Source of the DNA: Candidatus Bathyarchaeota archaeon
GTDB lineage: Archaea > Thermoproteota > Bathyarchaeia > 40CM-2-53-6 > FEN-987
Assembly: GCA_003152955.1 (NCBI GenBank)
Contig: PMBQ01000392.1
Location: forward strand, 3,504-24,894
Reading direction: 5' to 3'
Length of the DNA: 21,391 bases
How positions within the stretch are numbered: the stretch's first letter is position 1; each line of letters starts with the position of its first letter. This document shows, piece after piece, positions 1-8,532 of this stretch. A model generated the notes under the pieces. That model made no database searches. It was not told the DNA's origin and saw only the letters and a program-made list of their open reading frames with translations. A program made the position numbers and the translations under genes.

Positions 1-408
1 TTTTATGATGTCCATGGGTTTAGTTCTCACAACGGGTACTTGGGGGTAGTGAAGCAGATGAGCGCGTGAGTCAACGCGGTTGGCGTAGTTCACACAGGCG
101 ACACCTAGCGCCTGTTTGGCCATTGCTGATTCGTACGCGTTCCTTGGGGACTGATTGTTCTCCGGATATGGAATAAGAGAAGCGGCTATTCCCAGAATGG
201 TGTATGGGGCGATTTCGAGGTGTGTCGTCTTTTCGCTGATTCGATTGGGAGATATTGCGATTAGGGCATTCTCTTCTTCGTCGGCATCCAAGTATTCGAT
301 TATGCCTCTTTCCACGAGGTCTTCCCAGCGCATCTCTCCACGTTGGACGCCTTCGACATGTTCGCGCGCGAGCTTTGGCTTTCCGTTCTCCACTATTACA
401 AGCGGCCT
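1..408 (-). CDS. rpoB: Continuation of RNA polymerase subunit B beyond the in-frame TGA, partial (3' end outside window)
   Basis: Read in the same frame as the upstream rpoB segment, these 136 codons are fully open. They encode canonical subunit B sequence, starting RPLVIVENGKP and including LDADEEENALIA, EKTTHLEIAP and ENNQSPRNAYQSAMAKQA, which are among the best conserved stretches of the family. The gene leaves the window at base 1, so the hybrid-binding, wall and C-terminal clamp parts are not seen. Nothing is degenerate, which argues against an old pseudogene. If translated separately, the nearest start would be GTG at 391-393, with only a weak AGG upstream. The alternatives are a sequence error, stop readthrough, or a true new split site. 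Confidence 0.85.
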
Positions 409-2136
409 TCACACCCGTCCCTGATCACAGTGGACATAGAGTTCAGGACGACCGTTCTGAACTTGTGATAGCGAGTACGCTACGTTGACCTCTGAGCTTA
501 TCTCGCCGCTTCTTCGCATGCGGATGAGGTCCGCGGCCAGCTTGTCGGCTTCTCGGGCATAGCCGGCAATCAAGCCGTCGACGAAGACTTTCGCGCCGAT
601 TTCCCGTAGTTTTCTATCAGCCTCGTCAACACCGATGACCCCCATTCTTCTCAACTTAGAGACAAATTCCCTGGAGTCGACCCCTATTGAGATGACGGCG
701 CTCAGAGCGAGGTTCTTGACAAGACCGCAGTTTGATCCTTCAGGGGTTTCACTTGGACAAAGTCTCCCCCAATGGGTTGGGTGAAGATCTCTGGCTTCGA
801 GGTTGGGTTGGCTCCTGCTCAATGGAGATTGAAGTCTTCGAAGATGACTAAGAGTGGAGGAGAAATTGGTACGGTCGAGGAGTTGGGTAACACCAACTCG
901 GCCTCGAACCCAATTTCCAGTGGCAATAGCGTGCTGAATTCGCTCAGTGATTATCCCTGGACGGATTGCGTTGCTAATCGAAAGCTCAGCGTGCCTGCGG
1001 ATTGTTATTCTCTCAAGTTGGTACTTGAGGTCACGGATGAGGTTCCTGAATGATATTCTAAACAGCTCGGCCAGCAGTGAACCTGCGAGTTTGAGACGCT
1101 TGTTAGCGTAATGATCCTTGTCGTCCGGTTCCCGCATCCCAAGCTTCAATTCGATTACACGAACACCAACCTCTGCTAGGCATGCAGCCTTCTCTTTTCT
1201 GTCCTCGGGATTACGACCAATGTGTGGGAGGAAATTCCTGTCTACAGAAGCTTCAGCCTTCTTCAGCCGGTAATCTTCAACCTGCCCCGGTGCAAGCCTA
1301 TTTCCGATGTAGAGAAGCGCGTCTCTTTGAGTAACTACGCCGATGGATTTCTCGAAGGTGGGGGCGAGCAAATCCTGCAGTGTCTCTTCTGTGGAAATCA
1401 TCTCAGCGATCTTTGAATCTTCATCGTAGCCCAGCGCCTTCATCATAACAACAAGAGGGACATCAGACGGGACACCTGGCATCGTGATATACATCGCGCC
1501 ATCCGTCTTCAGCGTGACTTCTGTACGTGCCCTGAAGCCCACAGTCGTGGAGAAGATCTTCGCCTTGTATGTGGGGTGCACGCCTGTTTGCTCTTTGTCC
1601 ACGAGTATCTTGTTTGCCGCCAAATCTTCAAGCGCGACAACGACTCTCTCGGCCCCGTTAACTATGAAATAACCGCCAGGATCCAACGGGTCTTCGCCGA
1701 TGCTGATCAGCTCTTCAGAAGTCATCCGCGAGAGTGGACAAATCTTGGACCGTAGCATTACCGGGAAGTCCCCGACATACACTATTTCAGTTTGGCCCTC
1801 TCTTTCACCGATGACCGGAGTCATCTCCAGATGTAGTGGCGCGGCATAAGTCAAATTGCGAATTCTTGCTTCAGTCGGAAATATCTGTCGCTCAGAACCA
1901 TCAACTTCGGTTACTCGCGGTGTTCCGATTTCTATCTTGCCAAGCTTGATCTTGAGCGGGTAGTCTTCAATCTCGATCGGAATCTCTCCGGTCTCGTCGA
2001 CTATCGCCTGCAATCCACTCTCTATGAACTCGTTGTACGAGTCTACGTGCTGTCTAACGAGTCCTTTTTCCTCTAGGAAATGCTTGATCAGTTCCCAGAT
2101 CTGTGGGCTTACGGTTGCGGTTGTTGTTATTGCCAT
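409..2136 (-). CDS. rpoB: DNA-directed RNA polymerase subunit B, N-terminal 575 residues up to an in-frame TGA
   Basis: This is the second-largest catalytic subunit of archaeal RNA polymerase. The 575 residues cover the protrusion, lobe and fork regions, including the family motif HWGRLCPSETPEG at about residues 455-467. The ATG start lies 9 bp after the rpoH stop, and GTGAT just before it could pair with the 16S 3' end. Full-length archaeal B is about 1100-1150 residues, so this is only half. The frame ends at TGA 409-411 inside the conserved run GRV-[R]-RPL, where a single C-to-T change of CGA to TGA would explain the stop. The frame continues without damage to base 1. Euryarchaeal split rpoB genes break near residue 520 by my recollection, about 50 residues earlier, so this does not look like the classical B''/B' split. 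The identity is certain; the meaning of the stop is not. Confidence 0.95.
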   Translation of the reverse strand: MAITTTATVSPQIWELIKHFLEEKGLVRQHVDSYNEFIESGLQAIVDETGEIPIEIEDYPLKIKLGKIEIGTPRVTEVDGSERQIFPTEARIRNLTYAAPLHLEMTPVIGEREGQTEIVYVGDFPVMLRSKICPLSRMTSEELISIGEDPLDPGGYFIVNGAERVVVALEDLAANKILVDKEQTGVHPTYKAKIFSTTVGFRARTEVTLKTDGAMYITMPGVPSDVPLVVMMKALGYDEDSKIAEMISTEETLQDLLAPTFEKSIGVVTQRDALLYIGNRLAPGQVEDYRLKKAEASVDRNFLPHIGRNPEDRKEKAACLAEVGVRVIELKLGMREPDDKDHYANKRLKLAGSLLAELFRISFRNLIRDLKYQLERITIRRHAELSISNAIRPGIITERIQHAIATGNWVRGRVGVTQLLDRTNFSSTLSHLRRLQSPLSRSQPNLEARDLHPTHWGRLCPSETPEGSNCGLVKNLALSAVISIGVDSREFVSKLRRMGVIGVDEADRKLREIGAKVFVDGLIAGYAREADKLAADLIRMRRSGEISSEVNVAYSLSQVQNGRPELYVHCDQGRV

Positions 2137-2145
2137 AAAATCACA

Positions 2146-2403
2146 TTAACCATCAACGACATAACGGTAAACGACAACTTCACCTGCGGTTGGACTCTTG
2201 CGAGTTACCCGCAGAATATCACCCATCTTCGCTCCAAGCGCCAACGCTGCGGGATCGCTGGTTATGACGTAAGGGAGCTGATGAGGCCGGATATGGAATT
2301 CCTTCATCAGTTCCTCAGCCTCTTTCTTCGAAAGAAGCTCATGCTTTGGAACTATTTGATGATCGAAAATGTTGTATGACTTCTCCTTCTCGGTATCCTT
2401 CAA
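2146..2403 (-). CDS. rpoH: DNA-directed RNA polymerase subunit H
   Basis: This 85-residue protein is the archaeal counterpart of the C-terminal domain of eukaryotic Rpb5, which helps position downstream DNA in the polymerase. The family pattern is clear: HQIVPKHELLSKKEAEELM, then RPHQLPYVITSDPAA, GAKMGDILRVTRKSPTAG and the C-terminal YRYVVDG. The length is typical (75-85). The start used is TTG at 2403; no ATG occurs before residue 33, and the conserved domain begins about residue 14. It ends 9 bp before the rpoB ATG, so the two form an operon in the usual archaeal order. A TATA-like AATATTTT lies about 22-29 bp upstream of the TTG, compatible with a leaderless or short-leader transcript. Confidence 0.95.
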   Translation of the reverse strand: MKDTEKEKSYNIFDHQIVPKHELLSKKEAEELMKEFHIRPHQLPYVITSDPAALALGAKMGDILRVTRKSPTAGEVVVYRYVVDG

Positions 2404-2424
2404 CCTACTTATCTCTCCGGCGAG

Positions 2425-2432
2425 AAAATATT
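2425..2432 (-). promoter_or_regulatory. Possible TATA box for rpoH-rpoB
   Basis: The minus strand reads AATATTTT here, with its centre about 25 bp upstream of the rpoH TTG. That is the spacing expected between an archaeal TATA box and the start site of a leaderless transcript. The call rests on position and AT-richness only. Confidence 0.35.
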
Positions 2433-2580
2433 CATCCAGCCCTTAATTCGAGCCTTCCCGAAACTTTCCCAGGAACCACCCGGGCCGGCGCTAATAAAGT
2501 TTCAGCCCTACGAAATGCTCCGCTAATCTTCAGAACGGCTCAACGGTTGGCTTTCAAACCAGTCGAGTCTCGATCCACGT

Positions 2581-2606
2581 AACAATTGTTGTTTGGGGCT
2601 ATATTA
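2581..2606. promoter_or_regulatory. 10-bp palindrome and TATA-like box between rpoH and the OsmC gene
   Basis: AACAATTGTT at 2581-2590 is a perfect palindrome, followed by CTATATTA at 2599-2606, a TATA-like octamer reading on plus. A second palindrome, GTTTAAAC, sits at 2659-2666. This divergent region (2404-2776) must hold promoters for both flanking genes. A transcript from the 2599 box would give the OsmC gene a leader of roughly 145 nt. A regulator dimer on the palindrome is possible but unproven. Confidence 0.25.
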
Positions 2607-2776
2607 CACTTGAGGAAGTAGGACAACTGAAGCACCGCCGGATTCTGGCGGCAGCGAAGTTTAAACGCGATTTCCTGGTGCTGCACAAAGACCCCACACA
2701 ATATCTCTCAGCCAACCTGAAAATCTTACATCACACATTAGATCGGACTACTAGAGCAGTGAAGGAGTGGGAACAG

Positions 2777-3220
2777 ATGGTAGTATCGGCGAAGCTACAA
2801 TGGAGTGATGGATTGAAGTTCACTGTCGAAGTTGCTCAAGGTCGCAAAATGGAACTAAACGCAATCGAAGAGATGGGGCGAGCCTTCACTCCCATGGAAC
2901 TTTTCTTAGTGGCACTCGCGGGGTGCACCGCTATGGACATCCAATGGATTATAAGTAGACAGAGACAACAAGTCGACAGATTTGAGGTATTGGTGAGGGG
3001 CACTCGACTAGAGAAAGATCCGCGATACTACGAAAAGATTGATCTAGAATACATAGTAGCCGGTGCGGGCATCAAAAGGAATGCTGTTGAACGGGCAATA
3101 CGCCTCTCACAAGAGAAATACTGTTCGGTGCGTGCTATGCTAAAAGACTCGGTCAAATTGAACATAAGCTACACGATTGCGGCTGGAGGCCCCGAGCAGA
3201 AATTCGAATTCACAGGTTGA
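2777..3220 (+). CDS. OsmC/Ohr-family peroxiredoxin
   Basis: This 147-residue OsmC-like protein belongs to a family that reduces organic hydroperoxides with a pair of cysteines. Both are present: Cys50 in LVALAGCTAMD and Cys116 in SQEKYCSV. The middle has the expected PMELFLVAL helix and VERAIRLSQ helix. The open frame extends further left to 2678, but ATG 2777 is preferred because AAGGAG at 2762-2767 sits 9 nt before it and the family fold begins there (MVVSAKLQWSDGLKF). The gene is convergent with carB, with only 2 bp between the two stop codons, leaving no room for a separate terminator. The exact subfamily (OsmC, Ohr or YhfA-like) and substrate cannot be fixed from sequence alone. Confidence 0.88.
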   Translation: MVVSAKLQWSDGLKFTVEVAQGRKMELNAIEEMGRAFTPMELFLVALAGCTAMDIQWIISRQRQQVDRFEVLVRGTRLEKDPRYYEKIDLEYIVAGAGIKRNAVERAIRLSQEKYCSVRAMLKDSVKLNISYTIAAGGPEQKFEFTG

Positions 3221-3222
3221 CC

Positions 3223-6200
3223 TCACTTGGTTCTCAATTTCAACTGAGGGCCAGAAGCATTGACGCTATTCGCGCCTGTGTGGACGTAGTCAGTTAATGG
3301 AAGAATCTCGGGCTCCTCCGATTTAAGATACTGTAGAGCTTCTACAATTGCCGATGCGAGTTCTATGGTGGTGACGACGGGAATGTTGTGCTCCACAGCT
3401 AATCTTCTGATGGCATATTCATCTTCTCGGATTGTTTCGCTAATGCTACCGTTTCCATTAGCGGGAATATTGATGACGAGGTTGATCTTCTTGTCCACCA
3501 GATAATCAGCTATGTTTGGTTTCTTTTCACTCTCAGCAATTTTGTTGAGCGCAATCACGCTCTTCAGCCCTGATTCGTGAAGTGCAATCGCCGTATGTTC
3601 AGTCGCATACATGTCAAAACCCAAGGAAGCCAGGGCTAGTGAGATTGGTATGATGCGGTTCTTCAGTTCTCTGCCTCCCACAGTAATTAGCACCCCACCT
3701 TTTTTCGGCAGTGAGATCTCGGTCGCCTCAATGGCTTTGGCGAAGGCATCCGAGAAGTTTCTTCCAATGCACGCAACCTCACCTGTACTCAGCATTTCTA
3801 CACCTGACACAGGGTCCGCCCCAGTCAGTCGCACGAAGCTAAATTGTGGCACCTTTACACTGAAGTATGGAAACTCGGGCGCACGATCTCCTGTAGTGTC
3901 TGCCAATTTCTGCTTTCCAAGAATGACTGGAATAGCGATCTTGATCAGATTAATTCCAGTGGACTTGCTGACGTAGGGCATCGACCGGGAAGCCCGGGCG
4001 TTGCATTCAATCACGAAAACCACGTCGCCTCTGACTAGGTATTGAATGTTGAAAGGCCCGCGAATTCCAAGTCCCACAGCGATTTTTCTACTGTAATCAC
4101 GTACCCTCTCAACAGTACTTTGTGGTAGCGTCTTTGGAGGCACGCTTATCGTTGCATCCCCGCTGTGGATTCCCGCGTTCTCAATGTGCTCCATTACCGG
4201 GCTGAGCAAGACGTTCGATCCGTCGCAGACGCCGTCCACCTCAACTTCCCGTGCGTCGGAAACGAACTTCGAGATGACGACGGGATGTTCTTGGGAAACA
4301 CTCAAGGCGAGCTGGAGATACGATTCGAGCTGCTTCTCGTTATCCGCGACACGCATTGCAGAGCCTGAGAGAACGTAACTTGGCCTCACCAACACGGGGT
4401 AGCCAAACTCCTTCGCGAAGCGCTTGCAGGCCGAGAAGGATGTGGCCTTTCTCCAGCTTGGTTGAGGTATATTCAACCGGTCGAGCAGGGCGCTGAACTT
4501 TGCGCGATCTTCGGCGCGATCAATAGTCCGACTGCTGGACCCCAAGATTCGCACGCCTTGCTTGACCAGTATCGGTGCGAGGTTGTTTGCGATCTGCCCT
4601 CCCACGCTCACCAGAATTCCTTGAGGCATTTCTTTCTCGTATATGTCTAAGATTCTCTCAAGGGTTAGCTCCTCAAAGTAGAGCTTGTCGCAGGTGTCGT
4701 AGTCGGTCGACACAGTCTCTGGATTGCAGTTGATCATAATGGTTTCTTCAATGCCGTTTTGCTTCAGAGCCTGAACCGCATTCACTGCGCTCCAGTCAAA
4801 TTCGACGCTTGATCCGATTCTGAAGACCCCGGCGCCGAGAACGATGATCTTTTTTCTGAGTTGGAATTCGATCTCGTCATCCTCTCCACCGTAAGTTACG
4901 TAGAGGTAGTTTGTTCTGGCAGGCCATTCAGCGGCTAGAGTGTCGATCTGCTTGACAACAGGGCTGATTCGATTTCTTGCTCTATAGCCCCTAATCGAGA
5001 GTCCATCAGTACCGAAACAAATCCCAATCTGATCGTCGGAAAAACCCAGAGCTTTCGCCCGTCTCACCAGCACGGCTGAATCTTGATCTTCGAGGGTGCT
5101 GTGTCGAAGCATTTGCTCGACGTTGACCACATTGTTCAACTTGTTGACAAACCAAGGGTCAACTCCGGTCAGTTCATAGATTTCATCAATGGTGAATCCA
5201 TTCTTTAGCGCTGAAACAATGACTAGAAGACGTTCGTCTGTGGGGCGCCGCAGGCTCTCTTGGAGATCTTCTCTGGAATAAGTTGGCTGTTCTTGATTAC
5301 ACACTAGGCCAAGCATCCCGATATCTAGCATCCTCACTGCCTTCTGGAGCGCTTCCTCGAACGTTCGACCAATGGCCATAACTTCACCCACCGATTTCAT
5401 TTGAGGGCCTATATGTGGGTCGATGTTGCGGAACTTTTCCAGATCCCAGCGTGGAGTTTTCACAACTACGTAGTCTAGAGCCGGTTCGAAACAGGCGGTT
5501 GTGATGTTGGTGATCTTGTTCCACAGTTCGGGAAGTGTGTAACCAATCGCCAGCTTAGTTGCAATATAGGCGAGAGGATAGCCTGTCGCCTTACTCGCCA
5601 GCGCCGAACTTCGGGACATTCTAGCGTTGACTTCAATTGCTCTGATCTCATCGCTACGCGGATCCAACGCCCACTGAATATTGCATTCACCAATCACACC
5701 TAGATTTCGGATAGCGTTTATTGAAGCAGCACGCAGCTTGTGGTACTCTCTGTTGTTCAATGTCTGGGAGGGAGCGACAACGATCGAGTCACCGGTGTGT
5801 ATCCCCATTGGGTCGAAATTTTCCATGTTGCAGACGGTGATGCAGTTGTCCGCCTCATCTCGGACGACTTCGTACTCGATCTCTTTCCAGTGATGCAGGT
5901 ATTCCTCAACGAGGACCTGTCGGATGATGCTCTGGGCGAGCGCGGGTTCCGCTGCTTTCGCCATCTGTTCCTTGTTCCAAACGACGGCGGACCCTTTCCC
6001 ACCAAGGGCGTATGCGACCCGAAGAATCACTGGATACCCGAGCCGCTCCGCCGCGATTAAACACTCATCGACAGTACTTGTGGAAGCACTGGCCGGGACT
6101 GGCGTCGCAGAGCGAAGCATGGCCTGCTTGAAGAGTTCTCTATCCTCTGTTTCTTGAATTGTGCGGATCGGTGTCCCCAGAACTCGGACCTTGTACTTGT

Positions 6201-6525
6201 CTAGAATTCCGCGCCTGGCCAGTTCGACGCCGCAGTTAAGCGCAGTCTGACCACCAAACCCAAGCAATATACTGTCTGGCTTTTCCTTGCGAATGACTTT
6301 TTCGACGTAGTCGGCGGTTACGGGAAGAAGATAGATGGTTCTCCCAGGCTGCGGATCAGTCTGAATTGTTGCAATGTTGGGATTGACAAGAACAGATTCA
6401 ACGCCCTCCTCGCTCAGAGCTTTGAGACACTGAGACCCACTGTAATCGAACTCTGCTGCCTCGCCGATCTTGATCGCTCCACTGCCAAGGACCAGCGTTT
6501 TTCGAATCCATTCATGTTTTGGCAA
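3223..6525 (-). CDS. carB: Carbamoyl phosphate synthase large subunit
   Basis: This 1100-residue cytoplasmic enzyme makes carbamoyl phosphate from bicarbonate, two ATP and ammonia supplied by CarA, feeding pyrimidine and arginine synthesis. The duplicated architecture is complete. The first ATP-grasp half has YPVILRVAYALGGKGS and the metal/ATP motif IEVNARMSRSSALASKATGY. The second half begins KKIIVLGAGVFRIGSSVEFD and has YPVLVRPSYVLSGSAMR and IECNARASRSMPYVSK. A C-terminal MGS-like regulatory domain follows (VLITVGGRELKN onward). The TTG start at 6525 overlaps the end of carA by 14 bp, and a perfect AAGGAGG lies 9 nt upstream. The open frame runs to 6795, but that extra part overlaps carA and has no family similarity. 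Confidence 0.97.
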   Translation of the reverse strand: MPKHEWIRKTLVLGSGAIKIGEAAEFDYSGSQCLKALSEEGVESVLVNPNIATIQTDPQPGRTIYLLPVTADYVEKVIRKEKPDSILLGFGGQTALNCGVELARRGILDKYKVRVLGTPIRTIQETEDRELFKQAMLRSATPVPASASTSTVDECLIAAERLGYPVILRVAYALGGKGSAVVWNKEQMAKAAEPALAQSIIRQVLVEEYLHHWKEIEYEVVRDEADNCITVCNMENFDPMGIHTGDSIVVAPSQTLNNREYHKLRAASINAIRNLGVIGECNIQWALDPRSDEIRAIEVNARMSRSSALASKATGYPLAYIATKLAIGYTLPELWNKITNITTACFEPALDYVVVKTPRWDLEKFRNIDPHIGPQMKSVGEVMAIGRTFEEALQKAVRMLDIGMLGLVCNQEQPTYSREDLQESLRRPTDERLLVIVSALKNGFTIDEIYELTGVDPWFVNKLNNVVNVEQMLRHSTLEDQDSAVLVRRAKALGFSDDQIGICFGTDGLSIRGYRARNRISPVVKQIDTLAAEWPARTNYLYVTYGGEDDEIEFQLRKKIIVLGAGVFRIGSSVEFDWSAVNAVQALKQNGIEETIMINCNPETVSTDYDTCDKLYFEELTLERILDIYEKEMPQGILVSVGGQIANNLAPILVKQGVRILGSSSRTIDRAEDRAKFSALLDRLNIPQPSWRKATSFSACKRFAKEFGYPVLVRPSYVLSGSAMRVADNEKQLESYLQLALSVSQEHPVVISKFVSDAREVEVDGVCDGSNVLLSPVMEHIENAGIHSGDATISVPPKTLPQSTVERVRDYSRKIAVGLGIRGPFNIQYLVRGDVVFVIECNARASRSMPYVSKSTGINLIKIAIPVILGKQKLADTTGDRAPEFPYFSVKVPQFSFVRLTGADPVSGVEMLSTGEVACIGRNFSDAFAKAIEATEISLPKKGGVLITVGGRELKNRIIPISLALASLGFDMYATEHTAIALHESGLKSVIALNKIAESEKKPNIADYLVDKKINLVINIPANGNGSISETIREDEYAIRRLAVEHNIPVVTTIELASAIVEALQYLKSEEPEILPLTDYVHTGANSVNASGPQLKLRTK

Positions 6526-7675
6526 GTCTAAGCGCCTCCTTAAGATAGAAATCGAAGATGAACTCGGTGTCAGTTGGTCCTGGCGAAGCTTCAGGGTGCC
6601 ATTGGACCCCCCAACAGGGCTTCTTCGGATGCCTAATGCCTTCAATGGAGCGATCGTTAGCGTTGACAAACCAAACTCCCAACCCACAAGTTTCGAGCGA
6701 CGCCTTGTCAACTGCGTATCCGTGATTTTGCGTTGTGATGTAACATCTTCCCGTATCAAGATCGAGTACAGGTTGGTTTTGAGAGCGGTGACCATACTTC
6801 ATCTTGTAAGTGTCCGCACCTTCAGCTAGCGCTATTAATTGAGTCCCAAGACAAATCCCTAGAACCGGAACATTAGCTTCGATTAGCTTTTGGACCGTGT
6901 GAATCGTCTTGCTGCACAGTTTCGGGTTCCCCGGACCATTACTTACCACGACGCCAACCAGTTTTTCCCGAATTATTGCTTCGGCGGCCACGTCATATGG
7001 GAAGCGCTGCACACCCACCTCCCGTTTGAGCAGATTCCTGATAATGCTGAACTTCACCCCACAATCAATTAGCCCGATTCGATTTTTCCTTTCAGGATGA
7101 TAAATAATCGGCTCGCGGATTGAGACTTCTCCAACAAGGTCGGCCAGATTCGGGTTGGCAATCTTGTCTGCAACTATGCCGTCTCCAATCTCTCCGATTT
7201 GGATTCGGGCGAGCATGACTCCTCGTTCTCGTAGGACGCGAGCGAGCCTTCTGCTGTCCACGCCGAAGACGCCCGAGATGCCTTCGTCCCGCAGCCATTC
7301 ATCCAGAGTGCGTTCGCTTTGGTAATGACTTGGCTTGTCACAAACCTCGTGAACTATTAAACCGCGGACTTGGATACGGTCGGACTCGAAGTTGATAGGG
7401 ATATTGTCAGCGAGCGCATCGTAACTTGGAACTCCGTAGTTGCCGACGAGCGGATATGTGAGACATAGAATCTGTCCGCGGTATGATGGATCAGTTAGGG
7501 CCTCAGGATAACCCACCATTGACGTCGAGAAGACGGCTTCACCTTCCGCGGGGAGACCTGCGCCAAAAGAATATCCTTTGAAGACAGTTCCGTCTTCGAG
7601 GATTAGTGCAGCCGCGGTCTTTTCTTTGAAGAGGGCACGTTCTGAATAGCCAGTGACAGCAGACGATCCTTGCAG
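6512..7675 (-). CDS. carA: Carbamoyl phosphate synthase small (glutaminase) subunit, 5' end uncertain
   Basis: CarA hydrolyses glutamine and passes ammonia to CarB. The class I amidotransferase domain shows the oxyanion-type SNGPGNP (usually SNGPGDP), the nucleophile Cys in GICLGTQL (usually GICLGHQL), NHGYAVD, and the His/Glu pair in WGVQWHPEASPGPT. The first ATG in frame (7519) would remove conserved N-terminal sequence that is plainly encoded upstream: LILEDGTVFKGYSFG followed by FSTSMVGYPEALTDP. That frame is open back to a TAA at 7700-7702 and contains no ATG, GTG or TTG. I place the start at CTG 7675, which has GGAGG 11 nt upstream (7687-7691). Alternatively, one base too many in the five-A run (7676-7680) would connect the frame to ATG 7694. 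Identity is certain and the start is not. Confidence 0.9.
   Translation of the reverse strand: MQGSSAVTGYSERALFKEKTAAALILEDGTVFKGYSFGAGLPAEGEAVFSTSMVGYPEALTDPSYRGQILCLTYPLVGNYGVPSYDALADNIPINFESDRIQVRGLIVHEVCDKPSHYQSERTLDEWLRDEGISGVFGVDSRRLARVLRERGVMLARIQIGEIGDGIVADKIANPNLADLVGEVSIREPIIYHPERKNRIGLIDCGVKFSIIRNLLKREVGVQRFPYDVAAEAIIREKLVGVVVSNGPGNPKLCSKTIHTVQKLIEANVPVLGICLGTQLIALAEGADTYKMKYGHRSQNQPVLDLDTGRCYITTQNHGYAVDKASLETCGLGVWFVNANDRSIEGIRHPKKPCWGVQWHPEASPGPTDTEFIFDFYLKEALRLAKT
6535..6541 (-). promoter_or_regulatory. Strong Shine-Dalgarno AAGGAGG that sets the carB TTG start
   Basis: The minus strand reads AAGGAGG inside the last codons of carA, 9 nt before TTG 6523-6525. It is the best ribosome binding site in the window. 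It decides the carB start and implies reinitiation or translational coupling with carA. Confidence 0.8.
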
Positions 7676-7702
7676 TTTTTGTATTTCCTCCCATCCGCAT
7701 TA

Positions 7703-7917
7703 GGGAGGGATTGAGAACCCTTCTAGCGAGAGAGCGTGAAATGCTATTTGAAACTTCCGAGGAAGCAAAAACGCAAGTTCGGGATTCACAGCACAATCAG
7801 TTTCTAATGGACTTCAATCCTTCAAGTGCTTGACACGCATTTTTGATGAGTAGATGTGCTCAATCGTTCCCAGCTTGTCAATCGCGAAAGTTCAAAGTCG
7901 AACTTCGACCTGAATCC
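7703..7917. other. Intergenic region between carA and the S-component gene
   Basis: No gene is seen in these roughly 215 bp. The stretch must contain the carAB promoter (minus strand, right of 7700), though no TATA box stands out; an AAATAG-like match lies near 7745. The 3' end of the neighbouring minus-strand operon also falls here. Confidence 0.5.
7897..7909 (-). terminator. Possible hairpin terminator of the protease/binding-protein/S-component operon
   Basis: GTCGA-ACT-TCGAC is a perfect 5-bp stem with a 3-nt loop, starting 9 bp after the S-component stop codon on the minus strand. It is followed by TTTG and a further T-containing stretch. Archaeal termination relies mostly on T runs, so this is suggestive only. 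Confidence 0.3.
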
Positions 7918-8478
7918 TCATGGGCTATTGCTCGCCCCTTTCGGATAGATCCTTTGAATTTGTCTGACAAGGGAAGGCCCGATTGTTGCGCACAGCACGG
8001 CGGTAGTCAGCTCGTGGGCAAATCCGAATGGATACGGGCTCAAACCACCCATAATGAATGGTACATACATGCCTAGAACTGCGGCCAACAATGGGTAATG
8101 GTAGATCGTGGCGTCCACGATGGCAGTTCCAAGATCAAACAACATCGTCAGAAGATACCCTCCCACTGCCATCTTGTGTCGACTAATCTTGTCACGGCGA
8201 TGCCACAATAGTCCTGCCAGCAAACCCACCATAGCCATTCCCGCCGACGTCTCAATCGTCCAAGGTCCGGCTCCTAGCGGAGTGGCGAGATCACTGATCG
8301 TCATGCTAAGCCAACCCACGACAAATCCTGGCAACGGACCAGCGATAACGCCAGCGATTATTACCAAGAAAGCTGTCGGTTTAACGTTGGGTGGGCCCCA
8401 TGCTGTTCCGACACGAAGTGCAGCATTTGCGGCCGAAAAGGAGGCGACAAGAGCTAGGAGTCTGGTTCTGCTTGGCAA
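7918..8478 (-). CDS. ECF-type transporter S component-like integral membrane protein
   Basis: This 186-residue protein has about five to six hydrophobic segments and is very like small archaeal membrane proteins annotated as energy-coupling factor S components. The diagnostic stretch is NVKPTAFLVIIAGVIAGP followed by VGWLSMTISDLATPLGAGPW. S components bind a vitamin or metal and work with a shared EcfT-EcfA module, which is not in this window. The substrate cannot be told. The start used is TTG at 8478, with only AAGGT upstream. The gene lies 54 bp after the binding-protein gene on the same strand and may be cotranscribed or have its own promoter in that gap. Its neighbours suggest, but do not show, a link to peptide or cofactor scavenging. 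Confidence 0.72.
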   Translation of the reverse strand: MPSRTRLLALVASFSAANAALRVGTAWGPPNVKPTAFLVIIAGVIAGPLPGFVVGWLSMTISDLATPLGAGPWTIETSAGMAMVGLLAGLLWHRRDKISRHKMAVGGYLLTMLFDLGTAIVDATIYHYPLLAAVLGMYVPFIMGGLSPYPFGFAHELTTAVLCATIGPSLVRQIQRIYPKGASNSP

Positions 8479-8494
8479 GAGCGAAATAACCTTG

Positions 8495-8512
8495 ATGCAT
8501 TATCCAGTGCAT
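8495..8512. promoter_or_regulatory. Inverted repeat ATGCA-N8-TGCAT upstream of the S-component gene
   Basis: ATGCA at 8495-8499 and TGCAT at 8508-8512 form a perfect inverted repeat in the 54-bp gap before the S-component TTG. On the minus strand, GAGATAAT just upstream resembles a TATA box. A regulatory site for an internal promoter is possible. The arms are short, so chance is a real alternative. Confidence 0.22.
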
Positions 8513-8532
8513 ATTATCTCGCTGAACACGGG

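Noticed and set aside
391..411. UGA recoded as an amino acid in this organism
   Set aside because: carA, carB, the subtilase, the binding protein and others end in TGA where the family C-terminus is expected, so TGA works as a stop.
71..488. Reading frames on both strands across the rpoB stop
   Set aside because: They are out of frame with rpoB and give arginine- and serine-rich random sequence; the true frame is continuous rpoB.
6526..6795. N-terminal extension of carB
   Set aside because: It overlaps the carA catalytic region in another frame, has no family similarity, and the strong AAGGAGG points to TTG 6525.
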